Source of the DNA: Tetrapyrgos nigripes
Lineage: Eukaryota > Basidiomycota > Agaricomycetes > Agaricales > Campanellaceae
Assembly (NCBI GenBank): GCA_013368315.1
Contig: JAACJM010000027.1
Coordinates: forward strand, 558,001 to 622,000
DNA length: 64,000 bases
Reading direction: 5' to 3'
The notes beneath the pieces are model-generated. The model did not search any database and was not told the origin of the DNA. It was given only the letters and a program-made list of their open reading frames with translations. This document shows, one piece after another, positions 1 to 12,160 of this stretch (its first letter is position 1; every line of letters starts with the position of its first letter). The position numbers were made by a program, and so were the translations under genes.

Positions 1-1644
1 TTCGGGCATTCTTTGATCCATCTTTTCAACTCTGTATCTCTGATTGTGGTTACTGTTCCTGACCTCGTCGCTCGAATCCTGAAAAACTTGGGGTCGAGCA
101 AGACCCTATCTTTGTTGTCGTTTTCGACCCCCTCTTTATGATCTGGTCTTCGAGAGAGTGGGTCGCTTCAGTCAAGGTTTCCGGGTTTGTGAGTGAGCAT
201 GAAATCGAATCTGGTCAAAAACAGGGCCATTCTTGCTTGTCGCCGACTGAGTTTCTGAGTGGTGGTGAAGTATCTGAGGTTGTCGTGGTCGGTCAAGATT
301 TCGATGATATGTGGTCCGCCTTCCAGGTAGTGTCGCCAGGCTTCGAGTCTGCGTATGATCACTAACAACTCTTTATCGTGAATGTCGTAATTCCGTTTGG
401 TTTCGGACAGAGCTTTTGACAGGTAAGCTATGGGATGCCATTTATCGTCCGGTCCTTGTTGTTGCAGGATACCTCCTGTAGCGTAGTCTGACGCATCAAC
501 TTCTACTTGGTACGGTTTAGAATGATCGGGCATGAGAAGGACTGGTGAAGACGTGAACGTATCTTTGAGCGTCTGAAAGGCTTCTTCTTCGTGAGATCAA
601 ATAGTGGTCGTGCGATTTTTGAAAAATCATGTATGAAACGATGGTAGAAGTTTCCGAAGCCAAGGAATGATTGTACGTCTTTGACATTGCGTGGGTTGGC
701 CATTTAGTCACACCTTTGACCTTGACTGGATCCATCGCCAACGTATTGTGTGAAACGATAAGGCTGAGGAATTCCACGGAGTTGGTTTCGAAGGTGCACT
801 TTTCTGGTTTAGCGTACAGATCGTTATCCTGAAGTCGTGCGAGTACTTGTTTTACCATGTGTCAATGTTCTTCTAGTGACTCCGTGAATATTAGGATGTC
901 GTCCATATAAATCACGACTTTTCCGGAGTCGATCAGGTCCTTGAATAGGGTATTCATCATCGCTTGGAATGTAGCTGGGGAATTCATAAGACCGAAGAAC
1001 ATCACTGTTGGTTTGAAAAGGCCGCGGTTACTTTTAAACGCCGCTTTCCATTCATCTCCCTTTTTTATGCGTATGTTGTTATATCCCCATCTGAGGTCGA
1101 TTTTGGAAAATATCCATGCCCCCTTTAGTTTGTCTATGAGTTCTGATATGAGCAGTAGGGGGTATTCATTTTTGACAGTCCCCCTGTTTAAGGCGCGATA
1201 GTCCTGTACTGGTCGTAGTTTTCCATCTTTCCTTTTTACAAAGAAGAAAGGACTTGCCATAGGAGATTTCGACGGTCTTATATATCCCTTCTCTAAGTTT
1301 TCTTTGATCAATTCGTCGAGTTCTTTTTGTTCATTTGGAGATAATGGGTATGTTTTGCAGGGGCGTGGTTCAAAGTCTGGTTTTAGTTTGATAGCATGAT
1401 CCCATTCGCCACGTTTCGGTAATCGTTCTGAGGTTTGTTTGTCAAAGACTCGTAGGAACTGATGATATTGCGAAGGAATCTTATCTTTAAGAGGTACATC
1501 GATCTGGACGTTCTGGGCTGCCTCTGCAAGTTCTTGTGCCTTTGTGGACCCCGCACAGATGTTCAGGTTTGGTGTTCCTGACGTTTCCTCGTTCCCCAAC
1601 AGTTCTTCCATTATGTCTTGTTCCCATTGTTCCACCCTATGGAC
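1..1644 (-). pseudogene. Ty3/gypsy Pol fragment: reverse transcriptase and RNase H
   Basis: Read on the minus strand this is the middle of a Ty3/gypsy polyprotein. The RT catalytic box YMDD is at about 901-915, preceded by the '[12 protein letters not shown]' region near 1185-1220. RNase H follows at 533 to the window edge, with VDASDYATGGIL, DKELLVI and LTDHDNLRYF blocks. It would copy element RNA into DNA, but it is broken: a TGA at about 859-861 just after the YMDD region, a frameshift near 700 and another near 590. Integrase is not in the window; it should lie off the left edge. The frame at the right end (1644) continues directly the frame of the protease fragment that stops at 44541, so both are halves of one element separated by the KDZ/TET transposon. 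Family call is secure; activity is not expected. Confidence 0.9.
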
Positions 1645-1649
1645 TACTG

Positions 1650-1748
1650 ACATTGTAATATCACTGGGCAAAGCCCAGCAGCCATATTGCAATATTTGCA
1701 GGATTGTTCCCAGGTGGCATCTTAGGTGGGATATTGTAACATCCCTGG
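1650..1748 (+). repeat. Left terminal inverted repeat of KDZ/TET element
   Basis: Starts ACATTGTAATATCACTGGGC and contains two ATATTG-type palindromic boxes. It matches 44434-44535 in reverse complement over its whole length with many substitutions, so the ends are old or evolve quickly. The 1749-2176 stretch up to the transposase stop is non-coding apart from a possible Pol III unit. Confidence 0.75.
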
Positions 1749-2006
1749 AGTTGGATGGCCCCAGCTACATAATGGCCCGGCAGACGACGGCAGGGCTACA
1801 AAATGACTAGAAATCCGTCCCAAATATTTATACGGCTACCGAGCATTGTTTATATTGATTGCACATGCGGCCACCAATCCCATTTGGGAGATATCTCGGG
1901 TGCAATGTGCGATATGCGGTGATCTCGGACATAGCGGATATAATGCCAGTCAGAGCCGGGCCGTGCGCTGACCCCTGAACATGATCTTAACTTATCAACA
2001 CCGTTA

Positions 2007-2119
2007 GTACATATGGCCTGATGGTGTACCTGTTTAATCGGCATCATTTTCCTCATCTGATTTAATCTATGCATGGTAACCTCTTTCACGAGTTCGAGTC
2101 TCGTTAGCTGTATTTTTTT
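2007..2119 (+). ncRNA. Possible tRNA-like Pol III unit (degenerate)
   Basis: An A-box-like TGGCCTGATGG at 2014-2024, a good B box and T arm (ACGAG TTCGAGT CTCGT) at 2088-2104, and a run of seven T at 2113-2119 give the layout of a Pol III type 2 gene. The acceptor ends pair poorly and the box spacing is too long for a simple tRNA, so it is a tRNA relic, a SINE head or chance. It lies between the left end of the KDZ/TET element and its transposase. Confidence 0.3.
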
Positions 2120-2176
2120 ATTCCTCACTTCTACGCACACGCTGCCCAAAAAAAAATACTTCTTTTTGCATAATAT

Positions 2177-4084
2177 CTAAATACATGCCTCTGCTTCTTT
2201 GATAATGTCTGTATCGTCCTCCCCAAAGTCCAGGAAGAGTGTGGGTAATGCCTGGATACGGTTGAGTACCTTGTCAGCATGGGTCCGAAGCTTGTACCAG
2301 CGGTCAGTCACCTGAACTGCCCTCTCCTCTTGATACTTAACCTGTTGCCAAGCATAAGCATTCAGACCCTCTGCTAGCTCAGCAGAAACACTCGTCTTCA
2401 TACCCTCTTGACCAACTACTCGCTTCATCCACCACTCCCCTTTCCAAATCGAGTAATCCACCATCCGGCATAATTCATCTGTTAACAACATCAACTCTTC
2501 GTGCCAGCGATGTACCCGAGTGCGTGCCTTACACCACTCCACCCGCAACGCTACAAAACATGATTAAATGGGCACAACGACAAGGAATAAATGAATACAC
2601 ACCCTCTCGGTATTCTGGGTCACCTTCTGAAAGCTCCTCAGCCCTGAGATTGTACCAAATCCAGGAAAGATGACGCGTTCTCTCACCTCTCCTGGAAGTG
2701 ATCATTACTTCTTCCAATCCCTCGCCATCTGACCACTCCTCATCTACTTCCGCTCCTAGTCGACTCATTATTGCCTCTCTCTGTGCCTGTTCCTCTCTTG
2801 TCAATGCTCTCTCGCTCAAGCCTCTCACGTCCTCGTCCTTCAATGGTCTCAATGTCTCCTCCCACTTCCTGTGTCCTCTAAGCGAAAACAGTGCATCCCG
2901 GGCCAGCCGATAGCGTATTTTGCGTGAATGAATGCGGATATCAATGTCTCGTAACACCCCGCTAGCACGTGTGTTGCCAATCTGGCCAGTGATGTTCTGT
3001 ACCTTGTAACGATTGGCGGCTGTCCTAGCTCGGAGACCATCGCGGACTCCCTCCAAAGCATCTCGGGCCTCTACCTCACGTAAACGAGCTTCATTATCCA
3101 TCAATCCAGCAACGCAAGCCGTCCTCATCGCTGAAGCCGTGCCACATTCAGAAGGAAGGAAGAGTCTGATTTTTTCTGGGCGCGACAAGTCGGGGTTTTC
3201 GATGTGTTCCATCTCTTCAGCTGAGAGAACGTCGGATAGGCGAGGCATGAGCATAGATTGTAGGTTACGGAATTGTGTGATGTGTTTCAATAACCCAGAC
3301 CGTCGCTTCTCCACTTCCAGCTGCTGGGCGGTGGTAAGATACTTATTTGTTAAGATGTACAACTCTAGACTTCACCTGTACGCAGTTAGCACCATAGAGA
3401 CATGTTGGTTTAATGAATTATGGCTTACTGTGCTGCCTGAAGTTCAATACCTTCTACAAGGAAAACCCACGGACTCGTCGCAAAAGCAGAAGCTCCTGCT
3501 TCAAGCATAGCTTTCTCCTCTGCAATCATTTCAAGTTGCACGGTCTTGAGCTGGCCTTTCTCTTCATCTGGTCATACATAGAACCGTGGGTCAAGGATTG
3601 TCCAAACGGGGAAATACCATGGGAGCACGTACCATGTTCCGGATCCTCATATGGACATGGCTTAGAATGATCATTCTCCCAAGCCAAAACACTATCCCTC
3701 CATTCGCCTAATATCTCTCTACCCAACGTTGATGCTAGCGAGTTGTCAAACTGCTTGAAATCCCGTTCATGTAGGTCGAATTCTTTTACTGCTACGACGA
3801 GACGTTTGCCAATGTTCTCATCTACGCCGGAAATATCAAGATCAAAATCAAATTTTTGAATTCAAAGAAATCAACCAAACACACCTAATTGTGCTATGGT
3901 CTGCCAGTTTGCAAAGCCGAAAATATCATCCAGGGTCATAGCACGGGTCCCAGGCCCCATCTCCTTCGTTTGCGCTGCGGCTTTATTAGATTGAGACCAG
4001 CCTTCCTCGATCGTTTCCCCATGCGTTTCCCCACATCCTGGCGCATAATCGAAAGAAAACTTGAAGTGGCACCCTGGTTTGTGT
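2177..4084 (-). pseudogene. KDZ transposase, C-terminal half (gene split by insertion)
   Basis: Minus strand, several exons. The part next to the junction reads KPGCHFKFSFDYAPG, then 'EEGWSQSN…TKEMGPGTRAMTLDDIFG', the conserved block after the catalytic core of KDZ transposases (usual form ERGWANIN…KEMGPGARRDTLDD). It continues through a region near 3500-3800 containing 'CPYEDPEH'. A long charged tail follows at 3362-2177, with 'RIHSRKIRYRLARDALFSLRGH', 'EEQAQREAIMSRLG', 'HLSWIWYNL' and 'LRVEWCKARTRVHRW', all standard KDZ C-terminal blocks. An intron lies between the last two large exons (about 2550-2600). The rest of the gene is at 34916-36247 on the same strand. The break falls exactly at the CACTG element end: HLRAH on one side, KPGC on the other. 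The gene is interrupted rather than decayed here. Confidence 0.88.
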
Positions 4085-4590
4085 CACTGCGGGCAAAGGT
4101 AGCTCCTTTCAATGAGAAGAGCCTGAGAAGATTCTGAGAAGATTTCAAATCCGCTCAATAAAAGATCACTGAGAAGAGTTTGAGAAGAATTGAAATCATC
4201 TCAAAATCTTCTCTACCCTGTACTCAACAAGAAGAGTCACACTCTTCTCATTGAGAAGAGTCTGAGATTATACTGAGAAGAGTGAGAGCAATCCTAAGGA
4301 ATCCTGGCAACCCCGCCGGCCATGTGCCATCCATGCGCTGGCTTAATAATTCAATTGATTTGACTTCCCAAACATTATGGAACACATTGATATCGAGATC
4401 GTACAGTTCTATTCCTCAGAGTTGATACTAATTTTCTCCAAGTTACAAGTGTATATTCTCTAGCTGCCATTCCGTCCTCTGTCAAAGTTGCCTGGTTTTC
4501 TCAGCTAATACGGATATCAGGCACTAATTTGTAAATAAGTATCTATCAAAGCAAGTATGTACTCTACTCTAAATGTAAGTATGCTCAAGA
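4085..4590 (+). repeat. Outer arm, left: terminal and subterminal repeats
   Basis: After the CACTG terminus come repeated GAGAAGA / TCTTCTC boxes, including the palindromic unit CTCTTCTCATTGAGAAGAG at about 4237-4255, the likely transposase-binding region by analogy with other CACTA elements. Nearly identical in reverse to 34411-34915. From 4591 to 5018 I see only AT-rich DNA and a CCA/ACC-rich stretch (4800-4990), no gene. Confidence 0.8.
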
Positions 4591-5018
4591 GTCACTCGGT
4601 TGTTTCTGTTCTGGCGATCCAACCTCGTAGTCTTGCTGTATACAACGTCAGAGCATACCGCTGCACGCATGGTGCAATGAAACAAAGTTATAAGTGAGCA
4701 TTCCGTTCCAATGAAATCCAACCTCGACATCCCATCCTGCAAAAATCTCAGACCAGAGGACAAACACTAGCCCGGTGAGAAAAGCACCCGAAAATAGACC
4801 TGGACCAACTGCTCAACCGTACTGCACACTGTACGCATTACCCATCGCTACCACCACCATGTCAACATGACCACAACCACGACTAACAACCACACGACCA
4901 CACGACCAAAACCGCAACTCCAACCTGCCACGTAACCACTGCAACCATAACCACCACTAACCACTTCCTACATCCTCACTTCACCTCCCTACCAACAACC
5001 ATCATATGCCATATACGT

Positions 5019-7263
5019 TCACTTTTTCACTTCATCTCTCTCTCTCTGCCTACCCGCAGCCCCACCTGGCGCACACTCCACCTCCCAATCCTTCGGAGTC
5101 AACTCCTTCACTCTATCGCTAAACGCAGCCAGCGTACAGAACTCTGGTGAGCCAGGTAAATGCTTGCCTTCATCTGCACAGATGGGTAGGTGCATGTTTT
5201 TGTTTTTGTATCGCATTCGGACGACTGTGAAGATAGAGGGAGGGGATGAAGTCAGAAAAAGTGAAGATGGTAGTGAGCAGAAAAAACATACAATATTCCG
5301 GAGCACTTGAGCGGAAAGGCAATATGAGAGTCGATAACCAAGTTGACTGGTTAGACCCAGCTTTCGTCTTAAATAGTTCAAAGGTCACAGAAGCAGTAAA
5401 GGGTGGCCATCTAGACAGTGGAGGGTGGACAGGAATGAGCAGTCAGCACAAAGTAAACAAGACAGTGACAATATGTCTCATAGTCATAGCATCAAAAAAG
5501 AATCGCTCACTTCTCATCAAACACGTCCAACGTAGAAGTTAACCCTGCCAGGGCCGTATCATGTGTCGAGTGAATGAGTATTTTCAGGGGATCCTTCTCC
5601 CTGTGCTCGACTTTATGCTGCATCTTTTTGGAAAGGTCATCTAGCAGACGACCCATTCCTAGGATCATCAAGGAGAAGAGAAGAGAAGTACTGAGACCAG
5701 GCTGGCGATGATATGATCTTCTTGAGCGGACTTACCCAGACGTCGGATTTCTTCGGTCTTGTCTGCACGTCAACGAAACCGGGACGAAACAAGACGAAAA
5801 GCGAAGCGAGAGTAAACGAGAAAGAAAGAGGTGAGGAGGGTAAGTTCAAGCCAACAAGACAGATTTTGGAGGAAGGTCTCACACCCTGCAAACCATTCAG
5901 TGACGACGGCTTTCTCCTGAGGAAAAGGAAGAGAAAAAAGAGGAATCAGCAATGTATCCAGAGCAAAGGACAAGTTGACACTCACCAAAGTGTCTATGAC
6001 GACTTTCTCCTCAAATTCGGGAGGTACTTTGATGCCATGTGCGCTAGCTGCACGAATCTAGACGAGTGATGAGAGGTCAGAACAGCATATGCAGAGAAAG
6101 AGAATCAGGCTAGACACACCGTGTCTAGAATACCTGACACTCTCGGTTTCCATCGACGTGGATAGGATTTCCTCCAATGTACTTTGACAATTTCTTGTCC
6201 AGAGGTTCTAGGGTGTGGTTGTATGGGGAGGCTGCGGCTGAACAAAGGAAACGAAATTAGAGCAGGAAGACCTGGTATTCAGGCCAACGCGCACCCTGAG
6301 CAAATCCTATGAGCAAAATCTCCAAACGCTTGCACGAGGAGGTGTTTCCGAATAGATTTTCGTCTTTCGTGTTTCTGAGGTATTGATGAATCAGAGACCG
6401 AGCACAAAGTAACAGCAACAGCATACCTGATGAAAAGCGGAGGTACAGCTTCGGTATGACATTTCGACGTGGGATAGAGACTGTGGATTATTTGCTGCAG
6501 CGATTCAGTCGTTCTTGAAATATTTATTGTCCTGTGTACAGGTCAGAATGACATTACTTGGATCAGGTACAAACAGAGCGCACCGGAAATACACCTCATC
6601 CGACTTTTGTAGGTAATCTGGCAAGAATTCAAGTCTATACCACTGTATGAGCCAATGAGACGAGGAGCACGAAAGGGCATGGTATTTACTTGTCCACGTA
6701 AAGTTCACGAAGCGATCGTCCATAGTTGTACGTTGACTGCAGAAGGATATCAGTGAATGGTCTCGTACTAATATGATGAAGACGTACCGTTCTACCCATG
6801 TCAGTCAGCTCTCCCAATAAACTGGCTCATCAGATGGTATACATCATCAGCGAGGAAAGGAGAGGGTGGACAAGGAGAAGATACTATCATGAAGCGTACT
6901 AGGGACCATGGATATAGAACGGAAACCACATACCAGTCACCCTCAACACTATGTCCATCCTCTCTCTCAACAACTTTTCGGGCACGCATGAAATCATCTC
7001 CATCTTCGTCTCCAGCGACCGAGGCTTGTAATCTTCGTGCAGTCTTGCAGAATGACCAGTATTGAGGAAGATTTGCAGGTTGTCCCGTTAGTCTAATGCC
7101 GACCGGAGTTTTTTCACCTGGAAAACCATCGCAAAATGAATGATGAGTTTAGAAACTTCATGGCAATCCCTACCGTGTCTGACGTATATGTGCACTTGTC
7201 GTAGCTGAAGATTATCTGGTGTGAGCGGATAATAGCTCTCGACTTCAAGTGGTAGCTGGGCCA
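5019..7263 (-). CDS. Histidine acid phosphatase (ACPL2/PXYLP1-like), apparently complete
   Basis: Multi-exon gene on the minus strand. The start chosen is the ATG at 7263 (MAQLPLEVESYY…), where similarity to the other copy begins; exon 1 ends at 7174. The phosphohistidine motif spans the first junction as VRHG|EKTPVG, so the usual RHGxRxP has K for the second arginine. Exon 2 continues 'LTGQPANLPQYWSFCKTARRL'. The proton-donor motif is STHDTALAGL near 5555-5600 and the C-terminal exon contains 'ICADEGKHLPGSPEFCTL' (about 5110-5190). These are histidine phosphatase branch 2 hallmarks; the family hydrolyses phosphate monoesters. No clear signal peptide is visible at this start. I saw no stop or frameshift. 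It is cargo of the CACTG element and has a broken twin at 32985-34410. Introns were judged by eye. Confidence 0.82.
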
Positions 7264-7379
7264 TGGTTTTCTCATGAGGTGAGGCCTATTTGTACGGTCA
7301 ACTATCCCATGCCGAGATACAGTTGAGTAGCTCGGTTTGAGCTCAATGAGACTGACAGTGGAGGACAGGGCAACTCACA

Positions 7380-8297
7380 TATAGAGAAATGGCATTCTGG
7401 GCAGGTAGAGCACTCAGAGTAAATGCTTCAGTCACTATCCTTGTCCAAATCTATTTTGCAGCTCCACTCCAACAATTTGAGTTGACTTGCAATCTTGAAA
7501 ATAACGGCCGCCTCGCGTCCTGACCTACCATGACCAGGGGGTGTTAGGTTGTGCTTCTTCACAATTTCGTCTTCAATCATGCTCTAGGGATAAATCATTC
7601 AGTGGCTCAGATGACAGTTGAGAGTAGAGATTAGTCTTACTGGTCATTTCGGAATACATTTGATCACGAGTATATAAGTAAATATGCGAGGAACAACATT
7701 GGTGACTAAGATAGCAAGAAATCGTACAGAACTAAGATAGCAAGAGAACAAAGGGGCAGCGTCAGAGAGCGAGGTACCAAGGTGAGCTGAAGAACGGCAT
7801 CGCTGCTTGCACCTGGGCATGGTGGCTTGAAAGCAGTCAGCGTCAGCAAAAAAAGAGGCGGAGATGGGATGTACCATGGGACAAACTCGTTGACGTTGAA
7901 GGGGTAAGAGAAGGTAGTAGCCCAAAATCGGCGATGAGGGTGGAGGAGAGACCAGTGGATGGTCACGACGAGTTGGCCCTGTGGTGTGAAGCAACGAACG
8001 GTCCAATGATTATCATTTCCATGGGGCTCCTTACTGCGTAAATGAGGTCAAGTTAGAGGAAAATAGAGGAAAGCGACTTACACTAAGCAGATCATCGAGA
8101 CGTTGAATATGGTCAGGCCAGTGAAGTACCTATCGACGATATGGGCAAAAACCAAGGGAACAAATGGCAGGTTGTCATCTGGTATGGAGTTTCGGATGAG
8201 ATAGTGAAAGGCGCCGACATTTGCTAAGAAGACTAGTAGTTAGAGGTAAAATGGTAAAATGGGAAAGAAGCGAGGACTTACAGGTTATTGCAGCCAT
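7380..8297 (-). CDS. Unidentified spliced gene fragment, left arm only
   Basis: A chain of plausible exons with GT..AG borders, starting MAAITSNVGAFHYLIRNSIP (ATG at 8297). The exon at 8223-8082 carries 'FVPLVFAHIVDRYFTGLTIF', the next begins KEPHGNDNHWTVRCFTPQGQ, and later exons read SMIEDEIVKKHNLTPPGHG (about 7585-7529) and TEAFTLSALPAQNAISLY (about 7435-7381). I do not recognise the family. The gene stops near 7275, exactly where homology to the right arm begins, so its 3' end was probably lost when DNA segments were joined inside the element. Hydrophobic stretches exist, but no clear membrane helix. 8298-8865 holds no gene I can support. Confidence 0.45.
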
Positions 8298-11218
8298 TGA
8301 GTCATTGACAGTTAGACGAATGGATAAGCTTTGAAGAACAAAAGAAAGATTTCGATTATGTAGTACTAAACCGGGTTTCCGTGTATGTAGTATTCACCTT
8401 TTGGTATGTGTCACTGCTTCAAAAGTAAGGAGAGGCCAAAGACAGAAGGAGATGAACGGTTGAGAAGAAGAGGGAGTGCTGACCTAGTTGCAATATCAAA
8501 TGGCAGAGAGAACAGATTTTGATTAGGTAGTACTAAACCGGCTGGGTTACATACGTAGTTTTTTTTTTCTTTCTCTTTTCTCTTTTCTTTTCCTTTGACG
8601 CGGTAGTGTATGGTAGCGAATACAACCTACATTAACCTACATAGGAAAGATAAGATGCATCGAGAAGGATATTCACTGTCAACAATGTCTGGTCCCCATA
8701 TCCCCGACGCAAACCTTCAAGCCTCGGAGGCTGTATTAAAACACTGTTCTGTTAGAGTTATCATGTCCATGCTTTGAGTATACATGTGTAGAATATAAGA
8801 GAGCAAGAAGGAAGAAAGAAATAATAGAGAAAAAGCGCAACAACATAGGCGCCGGTGAGAATGGTCTAGTAGAACATGTCCCAATGTTGACCCGAAAAAT
8901 ACGGCATTGCACTTACAGCGTCTGAGGTGTTCCCACTACCACTTTGAAGGTCCTGAGGGGCTGTGGTTTCAGCAGGCAGTTTCTCTTTCTCCTTCTCCTT
9001 CTTTTCTCTGTCTCGCAACCTGACGTTCCTCTCCTCCATTTCTGCTCTGTTCCTTTCCTCAGCTTCTCTCTTTTTTGCCTCCATCTTCTCCTGAATGCTG
9101 ACCTTGGCAGCCTGTGGTTGCTTGTAGCGCAACATGATTTCTTTTGCCGGGGTCACCATGTCGCCACTTGTACTATCAGCTACTGCAGAAGGACTCAGCA
9201 CACACTCTCTAGAACGATCTTTCAACCTCAGCTTCGATCCAGACGACGATGAGAGGTCTCTAGAACTTGACACACCGAGTGAAGGCTTTAACGTCGAGCC
9301 AGAGGTGCTGGCTAACAGTGGTGGAGCATGAGGACTCTTCAGAGGCGTCGGAGACAATGGTAATATCGGCAGAGCATATGAAGCATACGTCGTATTCTGT
9401 CGAGGTGATGGAATGGTCTGGTCATCTAAAACAGGCAGTGGCGAAGTCTTTCCCAAATTCGGGCCACATGACTGACCTTGATTTCCTAACGGTTTTCGGT
9501 GAAGAATGTTTCGTTGCCATTTGTCCTTGTCCTTCCCTTTATCGTCTTTGCCTTCTGCTCTGTCCCGAAGTCTCGTTAGCGAAGCACTTTTCACCTAGCC
9601 GAAACCACGCTCTCTAGAACCTTCATCGTCAGACGTTGCTGCTCCTCTCAAATCTCTCACGCTTCCAGCCACCTTGATCCGCTCCATACTCTTCTCCTTC
9701 AGCATCAATCTTTCAGCCTCCCATTCTCTCCAACGTTCCTGGCCTTTCTGGATGCCCAAGAGAGCCACATCGTCCTTTTCCTTGCGTTGTATGGTGTATC
9801 ACCCTATCGTCCCTGGTGTACATTAACCTCTTCTCTCTATCATAGAAAGGACGAGCCGCATGACCCTCACTTTCACTTGCGCTGCCTGCGCTCGTTACTC
9901 AGGAGGAGCAGGTTTAGAGAGTAGTTGTTTGAGTGAGACTCCCATCCCTGGTGACGGTGGACCGTTGATATGCGCATGCGGATGCGGCTGAGAATGAGGA
10001 GGTGAACTCGTATGAGAACCAGTGTGGTGTGCCTGAGGGGGAGTTGTTGTGAGAGAAGGTGCTTGCGAAGAGGAGAGCGTGCGACTACTGGTTGCCTGCA
10101 CAGGCGGATTTACGCTCGGTGATGTTGATGATCAATTAGGAAGAACTCGTGATGAAGAAGATTGTTGGGTCTGTGCTGAGGTTGATTGATTGTTCAAGGT
10201 CGGGACGAGATAAAAGAGAGGTAAGACTTACCGCTTTTGGTCGAAGCAGATGACCCTGTAGTGACAGACAGCTTCGAACTGGAAGCCTTGACTGTCGCAC
10301 TCAATCCAGCTCTATCCCTCGCTCTCGACCCATTACGACTATCTAGGCTTTCCTTTCCTAATTCATCCTTGTTCCCATCTTCGCTTTGCATTAATTCATC
10401 CTTCTTCCTATCTTCGCTTTGCATTCCCACCTTCGGTAAGTTTCTTCTAGGTGATATCATCCGACTGTTGTTGGGACTACCAAATGGACTTGATTTGGCT
10501 GTCATGGAATTTCCAGCGCCAATGTTGGTGTTGGTGTTACTTGAAAATCCGTCACGAGTGGCAGAAGATGAAGAAAGTGAGAGATTAGAAGTAGCCTTCC
10601 TAATATCCCTGCTGTCCGGAGAAGCCGGAGGAATAGGGACAGGCAACGGAGAGTCCTTCCGACAGCGCGGAGAACTGGAAGGAGAAGTGCGTGATGATCT
10701 TGAATGAGAACGTGAATTAGAACTAGAGGCCGATACAGGTGAGCTAGAACAGGCTGGAGAAGTTGGATTAGCAGATAAACGATCTGGACTTGATATCGAC
10801 GGATTAGGTGGAGAAGATAGTGATTTAGACGGAGGAGGTCGTGCACGAGGTCTTAACGGTTGCAAAGGTCATGAATTGCCACCTTCTCCATTAGCATTGG
10901 GAGTGAAATGCGAAGGAATGGCAGAAGGTGTAGAGGTTGAGAATGACGAAGGGAATTTATCGTCTAGTCCTGAAGTAGTGGACTGGGCAGATGATTCGTT
11001 GGAAGTACGAAGGTCACCGTGACGAGGAAAGCTGGTCATATGTGCAGTGGGAGCAGAGAGTTCAGAGCTAGTTTCAGAGATGATAGGAATGGCAGTGGAC
11101 TGGGACGCAAGAAGCGTATGGTTTGAAGATATAGAAGATTGAGAAATATGAGACGAAGCATAGGAATACGTCCCAGATGCTTGTGAGCTGCGGGATGGGA
11201 AATAAGACGAAGTAGGTG

Positions 11219-11684
11219 TGTCATGAATTGCCTCCTGTCTCTTTGATTCCCTCTTCATTTCCTTCTACTACCTATTCACTGTTCTATCACCTTCCATAAA
11301 CCCATAAACACTAATTACTTCTCATCATCGTCCATCCCGATCTATGACTCACTTCTCTGCTTCCTTTATCTCCATGGACATTCTCACACATATACTTCTT
11401 TACTTGACTCACATTCTTATCTCCTCCGATCCCTAGGCTCCATGGATATTCTCACATATTCATTCCTCTCTTATATATATCTTAGATCTCGTAGCTAGAT
11501 TCCTTAGTCTGTTCACTTCGTCTCCACTCTGCTCCTAGTACAGTGCAGTGTCGAGCATAGTCAGCTACTCGATCCCTTCTCGTCTTTATCATTCTCTCTC
11601 TATCTCATCTCATTATAACTCGCCGAATCTGTCTTGCTCATTGCGTGACTTGGGTGGTTTTGCTAAGTGACAACGTTCTTGACA
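11219..11684 (+). mobile_element. Solo LTR of the Ty3/gypsy family, with target duplication
   Basis: Begins TGTCATGAATTGC and ends CTTGACA. It is flanked by perfect 5-bp duplications AGGTG at 11214-11218 and 11685-11689. It is a diverged relative of the gypsy LTR at 47399-47933 in the opposite orientation; shared landmarks include ATCATCGTC, GATCTATGACTCAC, TTCACTTCGTCTCC and GTGACTTGGGTGGTT. No internal region remains, so it arose by LTR-LTR recombination. Confidence 0.85.
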
Positions 11685-12160
11685 AGGTGAGCCTGAAGTC
11701 AACGTGTAAGTAATTTCTTGGAACACTGATGCAGAAGAGAGTCATCACCGGAACTCCTGCTTAGGGTATTAAAACGGACCCGTAGCCCGACTTTACGGCA
11801 CTCCCATCAGTTCGTTCACCAGTACTGGCGTCATCGCCTAGGTCATCACTAGAAGCTTCATTACTTCCTCCCCCAGGATCATCAACTGGATGGTTGTGAT
11901 AGGCTCTCTCTTTTGGAAAGGGTTTAGGATTTGTTGTGGGAAGCGGTGGTTCGTTATCAGCAAAGCTCTTCTGACTGTAGTTACTCGCCGTTGACACAGA
12001 GCTGAGTCTGTTGAGGTTTAAAGCTGCACCTGTATCCAAACGTGGATTCGGAGGCAGACAAGCTGGACGCAGATGGGGGCTAGTTGATGGAGATATCGTC
12101 GTCTTTGGCAAACGAGGATTAGATCCAAAAGCATTGCCCGGAGAGAGTGACCGTGTGGAA

